From Gordionus sp. m RMFG-2023 (taxonomy: Eukaryota > Nematomorpha > Gordioida > Chordodea > Parachordodidae), in assembly GCF_954871325.1 (NCBI RefSeq), contig NC_088777.1:13741366-13805365 (forward strand): a DNA stretch of 64,000 nt. The letters run 5' to 3'. The translations under genes were made by a program, and so were the position numbers. Below, one piece after another: positions 49,561 to 59,999 of this stretch. Each line of letters starts with the position of its first letter. Positions within the stretch are counted from its first letter, which is position 1. The notes under the pieces are model-generated. The model was not told the origin of the DNA. It did not search any database and saw only the letters and a list, made by a program, of their open reading frames with translations.

Positions 49561-52500
49561 GTTAACAATGTGAACCTGGGATAATAAAGTCCTATATGAG
49601 GTTTCAAATGCCCACTAGGCGTATTTGGCTGACTCTGAGATTCTGATGTTTCATGGTACATATCGGGGAAAACTTTGCAAAGAGCTAAATACCTGGCCTG
49701 TATTCATAATGTATAAAATTATAATCAATCTTATTTTTTATTTCATTTATTCTGTCTCTATTATCTTATTAACTACCTTCCTTCGCCCATACTCCCTTCC
49801 TTCAAATCTATCTATGCCTATTCCCCATTCTGTCTCCCTTAATCAGGTTACTAATAAAATATTGTAACCATACCCTCCTATAATAAAGGTACAAATTCTT
49901 CCAATCCAACAAGTCGCTGAGTCTTTCCGTTCTGTTCCTCTGAATTATTCTTTGCCGACGCGTTAAGCAAGAAAAATCAAGCAAGTATTGCGCCAGTTGT
50001 TGAACAGATTCTTCGGCATTCTTAAACCTCCTGTCTACTATGTAGATACCTTAAATAAATTTATTTGCGTGTCATATTTTGTTCCTAACGGAAAAGCAAC
50101 TTGACTTTTAATTTTTTGAATAAAAGCAACTTTTTTTCGTATCTATTTAATGTACAAATGATCCTTATTCTTATATGAGTTTACTAACTAAATAAATTAT
50201 TTTATTTTTAAATTTTATTCTTCCCATTCCCTCTTTTTCTAATTTTCCAATACCATCTTCTACTGATCATGCCTCCTTCTTTATTGTCAAATATTTTTGC
50301 GCGACAATTTCTTATACCATATTTATCATTTATTATTCATCTGAATAGGCTAATTATATTTTATTTCTCATCCCTATTTCTTTTTATTATACCATAATCT
50401 ATATTATAATTTCTGACTTATTTGTAAAGTTGGGTAATGGCGAAATGTCGGCTTAAACTTCAGGCGATTGCTGGAAAAAATCCATTAACAATAAGGTGTT
50501 TTAATTTATATTAGTTTCTTCCAAATTTGAGCTAATATCTTTTTAAGAAAAACCCCAAGACCAAAGTAAATTTTTGGACTTGGTTTAGCAGCTTAAATGA
50601 AATTGGTAATTACCCAACTATATTTATTTATCATCAAAACTATTGATAGCAGAGACTTGTGAGTAAGGTCTAGGATTGTTAAATCAATACCCATTAACTT
50701 CAATACCGTATTGATTGTAGATTCAATATCGTAGTGATATTTTGGTATTTTCGAATCAATACCCTATTGATTTATAAGAGTTTTCATCGCTTCAAATATA
50801 TTGGCGGCCATTAAAATTGTAAAATATTTATTCATTACTTTTTCATCGTTTCAAATATATTGACGGCCATTAAAATTGTAAAATATTTATTCATTATATA
50901 CTTTTTCATCGTTTCAAATATATTGGCGGCCATTAACATTGTAAAATATTTATTCATTATATATTTTTCATCGTTTCAAATATATTGGCGGCCATTATAA
51001 TTGTAAAATATTTAATTATATATTTATTCATCGCTTCAAATATATTTGCGGCCATTAAAATTGTAAAATATTAATTATTATATATTTTTTCATCGCTTCA
51101 AAAATATTGGCAGCCATTTTCGACTTGTAAAATATTTATTTAAAATAGATTTCATAGTTTTAAATATATTTATAATTATAAAAATTATTTTCTATTCTTT
51201 TATATAATTTCTTCAGGGAAATTATTTATTTTACAATTCTTGATATCCTATATAAAATTTTGTGATGTGCTAATCTATAATTGCCGATTAAAAGACTGTA
51301 AATTATATTTTCGATTTTATTCGTAAAAGATGAGGTTCAGTCATAAATTATCAATACGGTATTGATTTTATAATATTGTAGAATCAATACAGTATTGATT
51401 TTACAATACTACATCGGGTAGAAAACAAGCTAGTGCCAAAAAAATGTTTTGAACTCTAAAAAATTTAAATTTCAGGACCTGAAAATAATTTTTTGACCAG
51501 ATTTATATGGGATTTTAATTTAATGTGAGATATTTTGATTACCATAACTCATGGGATCCGTGACGTTATCTTGAATGAAGCAGCCAAACCCGGAAAGGTT
51601 TGTTGTAATGGAGGGTATACTCATAACTGTGCATTCGGCCGGCGTGTAACCCCAAGGTTCGTAATATGAAGGGAAAACTCCAAGATGACAGCCGCGGACG
51701 AAATCATCGTAGTCCATAGGGAGGAGAGGGCTTGTGGAAGAAAGGAATTCTGGGTGGAAAATAACCTTTTAAAATACATTAAAACATAATATATGTAAAC
51801 TATATCTCTTTTTTCTTTACTTTCATTATTTTGAGTTTGTTTACAATGTCCATTCTTCCATTATATATTTACTAGGCCTATTCAAAAATATTTTTATTTG
51901 TCACATTTTTTGAATCTCACGAAAAGTTTATTTTTTGAATCTCATAATAAATTATATTAAAAATTACATAAACCAGAGGTATATAAAAATATATTACATC
52001 TCTACAATAATTATTGTTAGCTAGCCTAATTATGTTAGAGGAGAATGCTTCTGATGAAATTATGCTTGATGATGAAGATGAGAAAATTTCCTCACAAAAG
52101 AGAGCAATCATATGGGATCAATATCAAATCCTTAAAGACGGTGAAAAGGCTGCTTGCAATCATTGCAAGAGTATTATAAAATGTAAAGGTAAAACAACAT
52201 CTCTTATTAATCATTATAATAGGTTTCATTCACACCTTAGTAAAAATAATAATAAAATTGACATTTTTTTAAAGTCTACACCAAATTCTTCAAAAAAAAA
52301 TTAATTTTAAGGATAATTTATTAATAATTATTGATAAATAATAATATACCTTTTAAAATTATTAATTCAAATGATTTTAAAAATTTTATAAGTGATCTTG
52401 ATTGTTCTGTAATCAATATGCTCCAATACTCTTAAATTGCACATGTATAATATATTTGCAGAAAAAGAACAGTTGGTAAAGGAAAAATATATAAAAATAA

Positions 52501-55500
52501 AAGTCAGATTAATTTTTGATCTGACATTTGGACTAGCAACACAGGTTCCTTTTTTAGGGCTAACAACCCATTTTATTGATGATAATTTTAAAATAAATAA
52601 CATAATTTTGGATGTCAGTCCAATAAATGAAACACATTCAGGTGAAAATATATTTAAAGCCTTTGTTAAAATAATTAAAATTTATAATTTAGAGAATAAA
52701 ATTTTTTATATAACTTTAGATAATGCAACTAATAATAAAACATTTATTGATACATTTTCTTTAAAATATCCATTAATAAAAATACATCCGATGCTTTGCC
52801 CATGTAATTAATTTAATATCCAAAGAAATTTTAAAATTTTTAGATCCTTCAATTCTAAAACTAAGAAACATTATTAGAATGATTCGTATGTGGTGGAAGG
52901 CAAATGCATTTCGGATCCCCATGCTCTCGAAAATGGCATGGGATTATCTATCTATCTATACAAGGAACATCAACTGCTTGTGAAAGGCTTTTCTCAGTTG
53001 GAACTAATTTATTGTCAAAAAACCGCATGTCATATAAGGAAGAAAATAAAAGAAAAACTCTTTGCCTTAAAAATTGGCTTAAATTATAAATTAAATTAAT
53101 AATATACATTTTAATTTTGTTTATAACTTGATTATATATAATTTATTATCAGATTATTGATTACATATTATTATAATTTTTTCTGTTTAAAATCAAATTT
53201 GTAATAAAAAAATTTGTCAATATATTTGAGTATGATTTATTTTATTAAAAAAATTAATTCGAATTATTCGAAATATTCGAATCGAATACAAATAGTAGAT
53301 TTTATTATTCGTACGAATTCAAATTAAATTATTCGATTCGTTTAAACGAATCGAATATGAATAATGCACTATTCGATTCGAATTCGTTTTTGAATAGGCC
53401 TAATATTTACTCATATCTTTATTTAATTTTTTTCCAATTCTTATCTTTACCGATTAAATTTCATACTAGAAATTTGTAGAATTTAAGTAAAGTTTTTGTA
53501 ATATATTATACACAAAAATGGTAACGTAGTAAGCACCGTAACTAACTATGAACAAAGACTGAATAAAATATATTTTTTCCTTTCATCAATCGATATATAT
53601 ATAATAAATAAATCCAAGAATCCAAATAAATTATAAAGAATTTGTTATTTTTTTTATAACAATTCTAATGGTGTTGTTTTTCAAAGTTTTAAGAGAGTTT
53701 ATAATGTTATATTCATTTTGTTAACAAGGTCATTTCATTAATTTTATCTTTACCCTATATTATTTTCAATCATCTAGGGTGGGGCATGAGCATATAGTGC
53801 AACTCATTCCTCTGATAGATCCTCTTTCTATCCCTGCTCAAAAACGAGTTTATCTTTTTATCGTAACCCCTTTCAGCTTTCAGTAATGAACAAAAATCTT
53901 CACTGACCCTTAATTAATATATTAATTTGTAAAATATTATTATCCGTCCTAATGATATCCCTTTGCTATGTTTAGCCCAAATTAATTTAAAAAATGGCTT
54001 CACTGGCTTGACGCCTTACCTAGCCAGAGTCCTACCCAAAATAGCAATATGCATTCGCTTAGTTTGCGATATCACACTTTAATAGAAGTGAGTTAGATTT
54101 TCCATACGAGTTTATAGTAAAGATAGACATTATCTGTCTTGTTCTAATTCCACAGGTTGCACTAGTTAGGCTAGATTTCTAATTCATTTCGAACTAATAA
54201 CTTCTCAATAACTTACGTTCATATGGGAATCATTATTACTCGAGGGAAGTCATTAATGTGTGATTATTTCTCTTATGGGGTTTCCTTCCATATTAAAGGA
54301 TTTTATCGACTGAGCCGAACCTCGAGATAAATACTCAAATTTTCATAAAGATTCATATTCATACCTCCTCTTTTCTATATATCAGGATATTTCGATCCCA
54401 ATTATATGCTTTCTAAAATCAAGAGGTGAAAATAAAAATTATGACATATAGCCTTAATCATTCTTTATACTTAAAACAAAAAAGTTAATTTGAAACATTC
54501 AAAGGTAACCTTGTTTTCAAAATACAATTCCTCTACCCATTTAGAAACATTTTTATAAAAAATACATTTTTTGCTAAAATATAATAATCAGAGACCTGCA
54601 GGCCGGGCCCTAAGCCCGGGTGCTCGAGCCAGGCCGTATATTTTAAAACCAAATATTTGAAATCGCCACAATTAGCTATAAAAATAAAAAATAATATATT
54701 TTTAAAAAATCTGAGCTATGCCAGAAAATTTTTGAAAAAACCTGGGCCTGGCCGAAAAAAATTTTTTGAAAAAAAATCCGGGCTGGACCGTGCCAATGAT
54801 ACCTCGTCTCTGATAATAATTCATACTAATCTTTAATTGTCAAAAAATTTTATTTGGACAATCTGGATATCAAATATATTTATTGTAGTATATATTTTTA
54901 AAAAAAATAATTCATCATATAATGGGAAATAAATTTCAATCAATTATTGAAAAGACTGCATGGGATTATTAATAAGCTTTCTGATTAAATAACTTTTTTT
55001 CCATATTCCTTTTTTTCTTATACTTTTCTAAAACTCTATTTTCATCTTAATCTTTCCTCTTTTCCTTTACTACACTTCTTACTTCCCAATTTTTGTTTTT
55101 CTAATCTTTTATATTTCATTGTTTCCCCGTCCTTCATTCCTTTTTAATAATATATCGACAAACTTTGACTCTGTCTTGTTCTTGGTTAAACAAGCAGATT
55201 CGCCTGAGAGTATTGAGAACTGGGTCCGTCGCGTCGTCTACCATATTATGAGTGCATACTGGTGGAAGCGTTTTTCGCTGGGCGGCAAATATGCAACGCT
55301 TCAATTTTACGAAATCGTCCTGAGTTAAAGGATTATTTGCCGGAACTGTACCGGCTAAAAAATATTGGGAAAAATTTATTTTTAAGTTTTTTCCATTTAT
55401 CGTAACCTTTTTGCTTCAAAAAATAGTTGATAAAAATTCCTGGAAATCACAATCAAACGGGAAATCTGAATAAACGATCACCCAAACAATCCAGGGAATA

Positions 55501-58500
55501 TATATACCCGTTAAGCGGAGCCAGGTCCATTTAACGGTCATTTTGGTATATCAAAATTATCGTCAATTTTACTTACCTAAACAAGTTTCGAAGATTCTTT
55601 TCCCCACTTTGTCCTGTATTTCATTGACTGTTTCCTTGAGTTGCTTAACTATAGCTTGCCCCCTGAGAGATTCCACGTTAAAATTGTTAGTTCGAGCTGG
55701 AAAAATGAGAAAGGCTATAACCGTAGTCTAAAAAAAGAGGGAAGGGGTTGGGGAGATAAATTTTAAGGCTTCAATTTAATATGATGCAAAAAAATATTTT
55801 GTCATCCGTTGTTTAGCAGAACATTTATAAATATTAAATCCATAAGAAAATCCATTATTCTCCTTCTCTTTAAAATTAAAACGATTGATATTTAATTTTA
55901 AAAATATAGTGATCTTTATTTTATAAATTTGTCAAGTTCAATCTGGAGTCTATTAGCAATGTGAGATAGACTAAAAAACAAATTATAAATCAAAGAAATG
56001 TTGTAGAAGGAATCTTCCAAAAAAAATTAAAGAATTTTACAAAAAGGAATAATTTAAATTTTTCCAAAAAATTAATGCTTACATCTGTGCCAGACTTTTG
56101 CATAAAACTATTGAGTCTGGCTAGAGCTTCCAAAAAAATGTCGGCTCCTTTGTTACTAAATTCGTACCTTTTTGTCCATAAAAGTAATATAAAATATTGG
56201 AGGATGGATTATGTTCATTTTTTGAGATAATGGATAAAGATTATTTAATAAAAATATATTAAATAATTATATAGTGAATCTATATTTTGATTTGTATCAA
56301 TATTCTTTTAATGAATGAATAAAAGAAATTCTTAGTAAGGAAAGCCCTAACCTAAACATTTGTTATGCTTGGATCAATAATTGTTAGTTTACTATAACGA
56401 CTCATAAATTTTTACCCCTTAAAATATTTAATGACAACTTCCATGATAATTTTAAAAATTGAGGAATTTAAAGATCCATCATGAATGAGAGAATAAAAGA
56501 ATATTCATGATAAAGCCTAGAATGGCCAAAAGTAACCAATTCTGAATTATGTGTATTGATCAAGCTTTGGCCCCAAAAGATCTTCCGATCCGGACCTTAC
56601 ACAACAGTAATAAAACTAAATAAGATAAAAGAAATAATATTTCCAGGAAATGAAAATAAAAGTGTCTTATTGAGCTCATGTAGAAATGGCCGTAAAAATG
56701 TGTCGGAGACTAGGAAAGAAAACATTACATACCTTCCAGCGATGAAAAAGTATAGCGTCTTATCAAGGTCGAAGTTGTAATGGCCATAAAAATGGCCACG
56801 AATAAAGTCATGAAGCCTTTCCTTACTTACCGCGTGAGCATTCTGGAACTCGTGGGAAGCACTGAATTTGACGACGTTAAGGCCGTTAGGGGTCACAATG
56901 TCGGGGCGGCGCTTCAACAGATGCTCAGCCTCATCCGCCGTGATCTGGCTCACCGTAGTGAAGACATGAGAACAGTGCACCGCGGATCGCTCCATGCAAT
57001 ATCTTATATAAAGAGGGGAAGGTGATTATATTTATATAATATCAAATAAAATATCGTTTTCTCCTTTTATTTTTTTTAAGATTTAATTATTTTTAATGTT
57101 TATTCATTCTTCTTTTTTATTAATTCCTATTTTTTTATCTGATTTTTTTTCTCCAACGATGTTGCGATCCATTTCCTACACTTCTTTTTTAAGGAAGATA
57201 AGAATATTCAGGAAAACTTAGGACAGGGCAGCATAAAAAATTATATTCCAATGATCATTATATAAATTTATTAAGGTTAAAAGAAAATTTAAAAACTTTA
57301 TCAGTGAATCGATTTTCCAAACTATTTTTTTTAAATATTAGTTAATTTATATGATCTTAAAAATAAATGATTTAAAATAAAAGTCACTATTAGCAATTAT
57401 CACGATATATGTTTTGCGAAATAGTCTTCGCGATATAATATTCGCTATATTGCGATTTGGGGTTTGCGATAACGACTTCGCTATACAAATTAATTCGTAA
57501 TAAAAGTTTAGCTGCAATATATTAGCTCTATAGGGATTTCGATAAAAAAATTAGCAATGTTTGTCTCGCGATATTGTATTCGCTAATGTAGTTTCGCGAT
57601 AAATTACGCTGTAAAATCTATTCGCGATAAAAGTTTCGCGAAGAGGTATTTCGCGATAAAAGTTTAGCGAAAAGGTATTTCATGATAAAAAAACTCAATT
57701 TGAAATGTTTTTATTTTTTACCAATGCAACGTGGAAGATCAATTTGGCAGCTTTATTACATTTTTATAATTTCTAAAATTACTCCTCAAGCTATTTGAAC
57801 TGATGAATGTAATTTATGATTTTTATATTACATTTTTATAATAATATAATCCACGTGCGCATGATTTATGTTATGATTTACAAAATAATGAATTCCATAA
57901 TTCTAGCTATTACTTTTATCATGGATATTACGCTTGTCATCGTTTTTAATGAGGAGAATAAAGCCTATGGTGAAAGTAATTCTTTTACAATATTACACTT
58001 ATCAAGGCATTGGAATTGGCAGAAAAATCTGGATTGTGCATCTCTAATTAAATAAAGTAACTGACCTATGATAAATTCCCCTATCACCCGCTTCTTTGTC
58101 GAGGTTAAAATTGGCGAGATTGTTGTAAAAATCTACGTTACCAGCACACATATACCTTCCAAGTAGTGTGGCGTGAGTGGTGAAAACTATGGCACAAGGA
58201 ATATTCCTGGTCCTGAGTAAGACGGCACCTACTCCGGCCATCCATTCGTGGAAATGGCAAACCACTTTAGGCATTGTGTCCTGTAATAAATGTAGAATAA
58301 AAATAAAATATAGAATAAGAGGAGAAAATGAAAGAATAAAGGCAAAAAAAATGAAAACTTTAAAATAGGAATAAAATAGTCGAATAATCAAATAAAGATT
58401 AACCAACCGTAATCGCATTATTATTAGCTCGTTGAGCCTCTAGAGAAAGCTTGAACCTGTGGATAAACTCTCCCACGAACCATGTGATCAGTGATCCAAA

Positions 58501-58604
58501 AATGAGGGCGTCGTTAGCGTCCTGATCCCCTGAGACGGGCAGTCCAATGCGCGCCACCCTCCAATACTCTTCCTTCCACTGGGGAAGCATGTGGTAAGCA
58601 TTAC
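49416..58604 (-). CDS. GYS: Glycogen synthase (GT3), nine exons, N-terminus not in view
   Basis: The enzyme transfers glucose from UDP-glucose to growing glycogen in the cytosol. Exons on the minus strand: 58408-58604, 58066-58280, 56733-57002, 56083-56167, 55577-55727, 55164-55354, 51543-51765, 49874-50049 and 49697 down to at most 49416. All donors are GT, acceptors AG, and every phase agrees. Landmarks in order: [91 protein letters not shown] (the two Glu of [11 protein letters not shown] are catalytic) and the arginine cluster [19 protein letters not shown] that senses glucose-6-phosphate. The C-terminus reads [19 protein letters not shown], then a Ser/Pro tail whose end is unclear. The first about 190 residues are missing; their exons should lie beyond the window. 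Introns hold many transposons but no exon is damaged. Confidence 0.96.
50429..50618 (-). mobile_element. MITE family B copy 2, in a glycogen synthase intron
   Basis: GTTGGGTAAT at the left and ATTACCCAAC at the right are inverted ends. The interior, reversed, matches 11165-11387 through TCTTAAAAAGATATTAGCTC and GGAAGAAACTAATATAAATT. It lies in the intron 50050-51542. Confidence 0.8.
50672..51405. mobile_element. Inverted-repeat element enclosing a 60-bp minisatellite
   Basis: The ends are rich in AATCAATACCGTATTGATT: GGATTGTTAAATCAATACC at the left and GATTTTACAATACTA at the right. Inside, from about 50780 to 51130, six units of about 60 bp share CGCTTCAAATATATTGGCGG then CCATTAAAATTGTAAAATAT. 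No duplication was found. The whole element sits in the glycogen synthase intron 50050-51542. Confidence 0.75.
51873..53402 (+). mobile_element. hAT transposon with perfect ends, 1.5 kb
   Basis: TAGGCCTATTCAAAAA at the left is exactly inverted at the right (TTTTTGAATAGGCCTA). The 8-bp duplication ATATTTAC is perfect (51865-51872, 53403-53410). Dense ATTCGAATCGAAT repeats precede the right end. It lies in the 3.4-kb glycogen synthase intron (51766-55163) on the opposite strand. Perfect ends and duplication suggest a fairly young insertion, yet the gene inside is decayed and shortened. Confidence 0.95.
52032..53092 (+). pseudogene. hAT (Ac-like) transposase, broken and shortened
   Basis: The start at 52032 opens an 89-codon frame with a BED zinc finger: [16 protein letters not shown], then HYNRFH. 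From 52437 a second frame reads [35 protein letters not shown] and [13 protein letters not shown], the D-N-A-x-N-N part of the hAT core. At 52870-53090 the last part reads [10 protein letters not shown], then [15 protein letters not shown], the dimerization motif with its ER-x-FS. The segment between core and dimerization block is largely missing, and stops or frame changes separate the three pieces. Typical family length is about 600 aa; about 330 remain. Confidence 0.9.
53403..54588. other. Rest of glycogen synthase intron, unidentified repeats
   Basis: A stretch of more balanced composition at 53770-54330 (for instance TGGCTTGACGCCTTACCTAG) looks like old inserted sequence but shows no open frame or known ends. 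Confidence 0.35.
54589..54812. mobile_element. hAT MITE, 224 bp, perfect 8-bp duplication
   Basis: CAGAGACCTGCAGGCCGGGC begins the left end and CGTCTCTG closes the right; the duplication ATAATAAT is perfect (54581-54588, 54813-54820). The body is full of GGCCCGGGC and CTGGCCG repeats. It is a relative of the nested insertion at 24491-25167. It lies in the glycogen synthase intron. Confidence 0.88.
57367..57690 (+). repeat. TTCGCGATA motif cluster in a glycogen synthase intron
   Basis: More than ten degenerate copies of TTCGCGATA or its close variants occur in about 320 bp. The last part is nearly regular, about 25 bp apart (TTCGCGATAAAAGTTTCGCG; TTCGCGATAAAAGTTTAGCG). CpG is concentrated here in an otherwise CpG-poor intron (57003-58065). 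Either a decayed satellite or a subterminal block of an element; no ends found. Confidence 0.7.
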
Positions 58605-59435
58605 CTTTTGAAAACAATAGAAGGCAAATATAATTAGTAGTTATATTTGTATATTTATTTTTTAAAACGAGCACGCTTTCTTTATATCTTCTACCTTTTA
58701 AAGAATGAACAAGAATTCTAATTGTTGAGCATGGCTTGCAAATGTCGTTGACTTCATTTCCAACAATCGGAATTTTAATTTCTTTAATTAAAGTCATTTT
58801 GTTGCAGGAATATTAGATATTGCTAATAATGCCTACTTACTTCCTGGATAACTTTAGCCCTAAGGCTCGATGATCTTTTAATTAAACTAAGGATTTCTTT
58901 ACAATTATTGTTTTTTTCTCTTTATTTGTAATTGCTAATATTCATAAATTTTTCATTATATTCATTTCTTAATTTTTTCACTTTCTCTTCTTTCTACTAA
59001 GGTGACAAGTGACCCGCATTACTTTTCCATCGAATAAAATTAGTGTTGGTAAAAAACATGATTTTCTTTATATTTTGTGGATTCAAATAGTTAATTATAT
59101 TTTTTAAAATATGCCTAGGAAGAAATTAACTCTTGAGAAGTTATTACTGTGACATATTACATTATATCTGTTATTTTCCTGTAAAAATTTATAAATAAAA
59201 TATTGCTAAATTTGCAATATTGAATTGACTAGAAAATATTTTATCATATCAATATTTAATATTTGTCTATTTATCATCATTTAATACATTCTAAATATAA
59301 TTAAAAAATAAAAAATTAAAATCTAACGTTAAATTAATTAAATATTTATATATTATTATTATTCATATTAATATCAGTCAAATTCCAAATTAAATATTAT
59401 AAAGGTGAAATATAGTATAAAATGATAAGAATAAG
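58605..59435. other. Probable large upstream intron of glycogen synthase
   Basis: An acceptor at 58605-58606 marks the first visible exon. No earlier exon encoding the N-terminal glycogen synthase motifs was seen on the minus strand from here to the window end. Confidence 0.5.
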
Positions 59436-59439
59436 GAAG

Positions 59440-59990
59440 AAAAAGTGAGTCTAGCAAAGATCTGTGGAGAGAAGACTGACATTGAAACTTTGATAATTCT
59501 CTTTAAGGAAGCTGTCTGAGGAATAAGTCTTCTCGCAGATAGCTAGTATGCTAGGGGATGTGAGATCCAAATCCTTGAAAAAGGATAATGCAAGCTTACC
59601 AAAGGAGGTTAAAGTAGTGGATATTGGGATAAAGATGCGATCTCCTGATATTTCCGAATATTTGGAATTTTATGTTGTTCTTTTTGCTCATGTAGGTTTG
59701 GAGTTTGGTTAGATAAAGCTAATGAATCTATATAAGAATAATCCCAAACCAGAAATTGGTCCCGTTTCCATGGGATATAAGGGATATTCCGTCAGGCCGC
59801 TTTCCATAGGATCTAAAAAGTCCTGGTGGTTCAAGTATAGCGGTATTTGGGCGGATTTCAATGCTCGGTGGATCAAGGAATTGCATAGGGTGTGCCTAAG
59901 GATTCGCCCTTTGCACTATCTGCAATGTAAGTTTTTCTTCAGGGGATTCTGCAGAGCAGAAGTGAAGAAAGGTTATTGTGCAATTTAGGC
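59440..59990 (-). pseudogene. LINE-type pol C-terminal remnant
   Basis: On the minus strand one frame reads LEPPGLFRSYGKRPDGISLI, and an adjacent frame carries on with PWKRDQFLVWDYSYIDSLAL. Together they match a block seen near the C-terminus of R2/RTE-like non-LTR retrotransposon proteins in many animals (G-x-x-R-x-DGKRPDG-x-x-LIPW-x-x-G-x-x-LxWD-x-T-x-x-DTLAPS). The downstream part (EQKEQHKIPNIRKYQEIAS) also fits. At least one frame change and several stops show it is dead. The plus-strand open frames here are shadows. The family assignment is from memory of the motif; the exact clade is uncertain. Confidence 0.65.
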
Positions 59991-59999
59991 GGATGGATA

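Noticed and set aside
55119-57025. Plus-strand frames across 55119-55328, 55543-55731, 56556-57025
   Set aside because: They are the reverse strand of glycogen synthase exons.
59550-59988. Two plus-strand open frames (including one of 88 codons) that look coding by GC content
   Set aside because: The minus strand explains them: it carries the LINE-type GKRPDG block.
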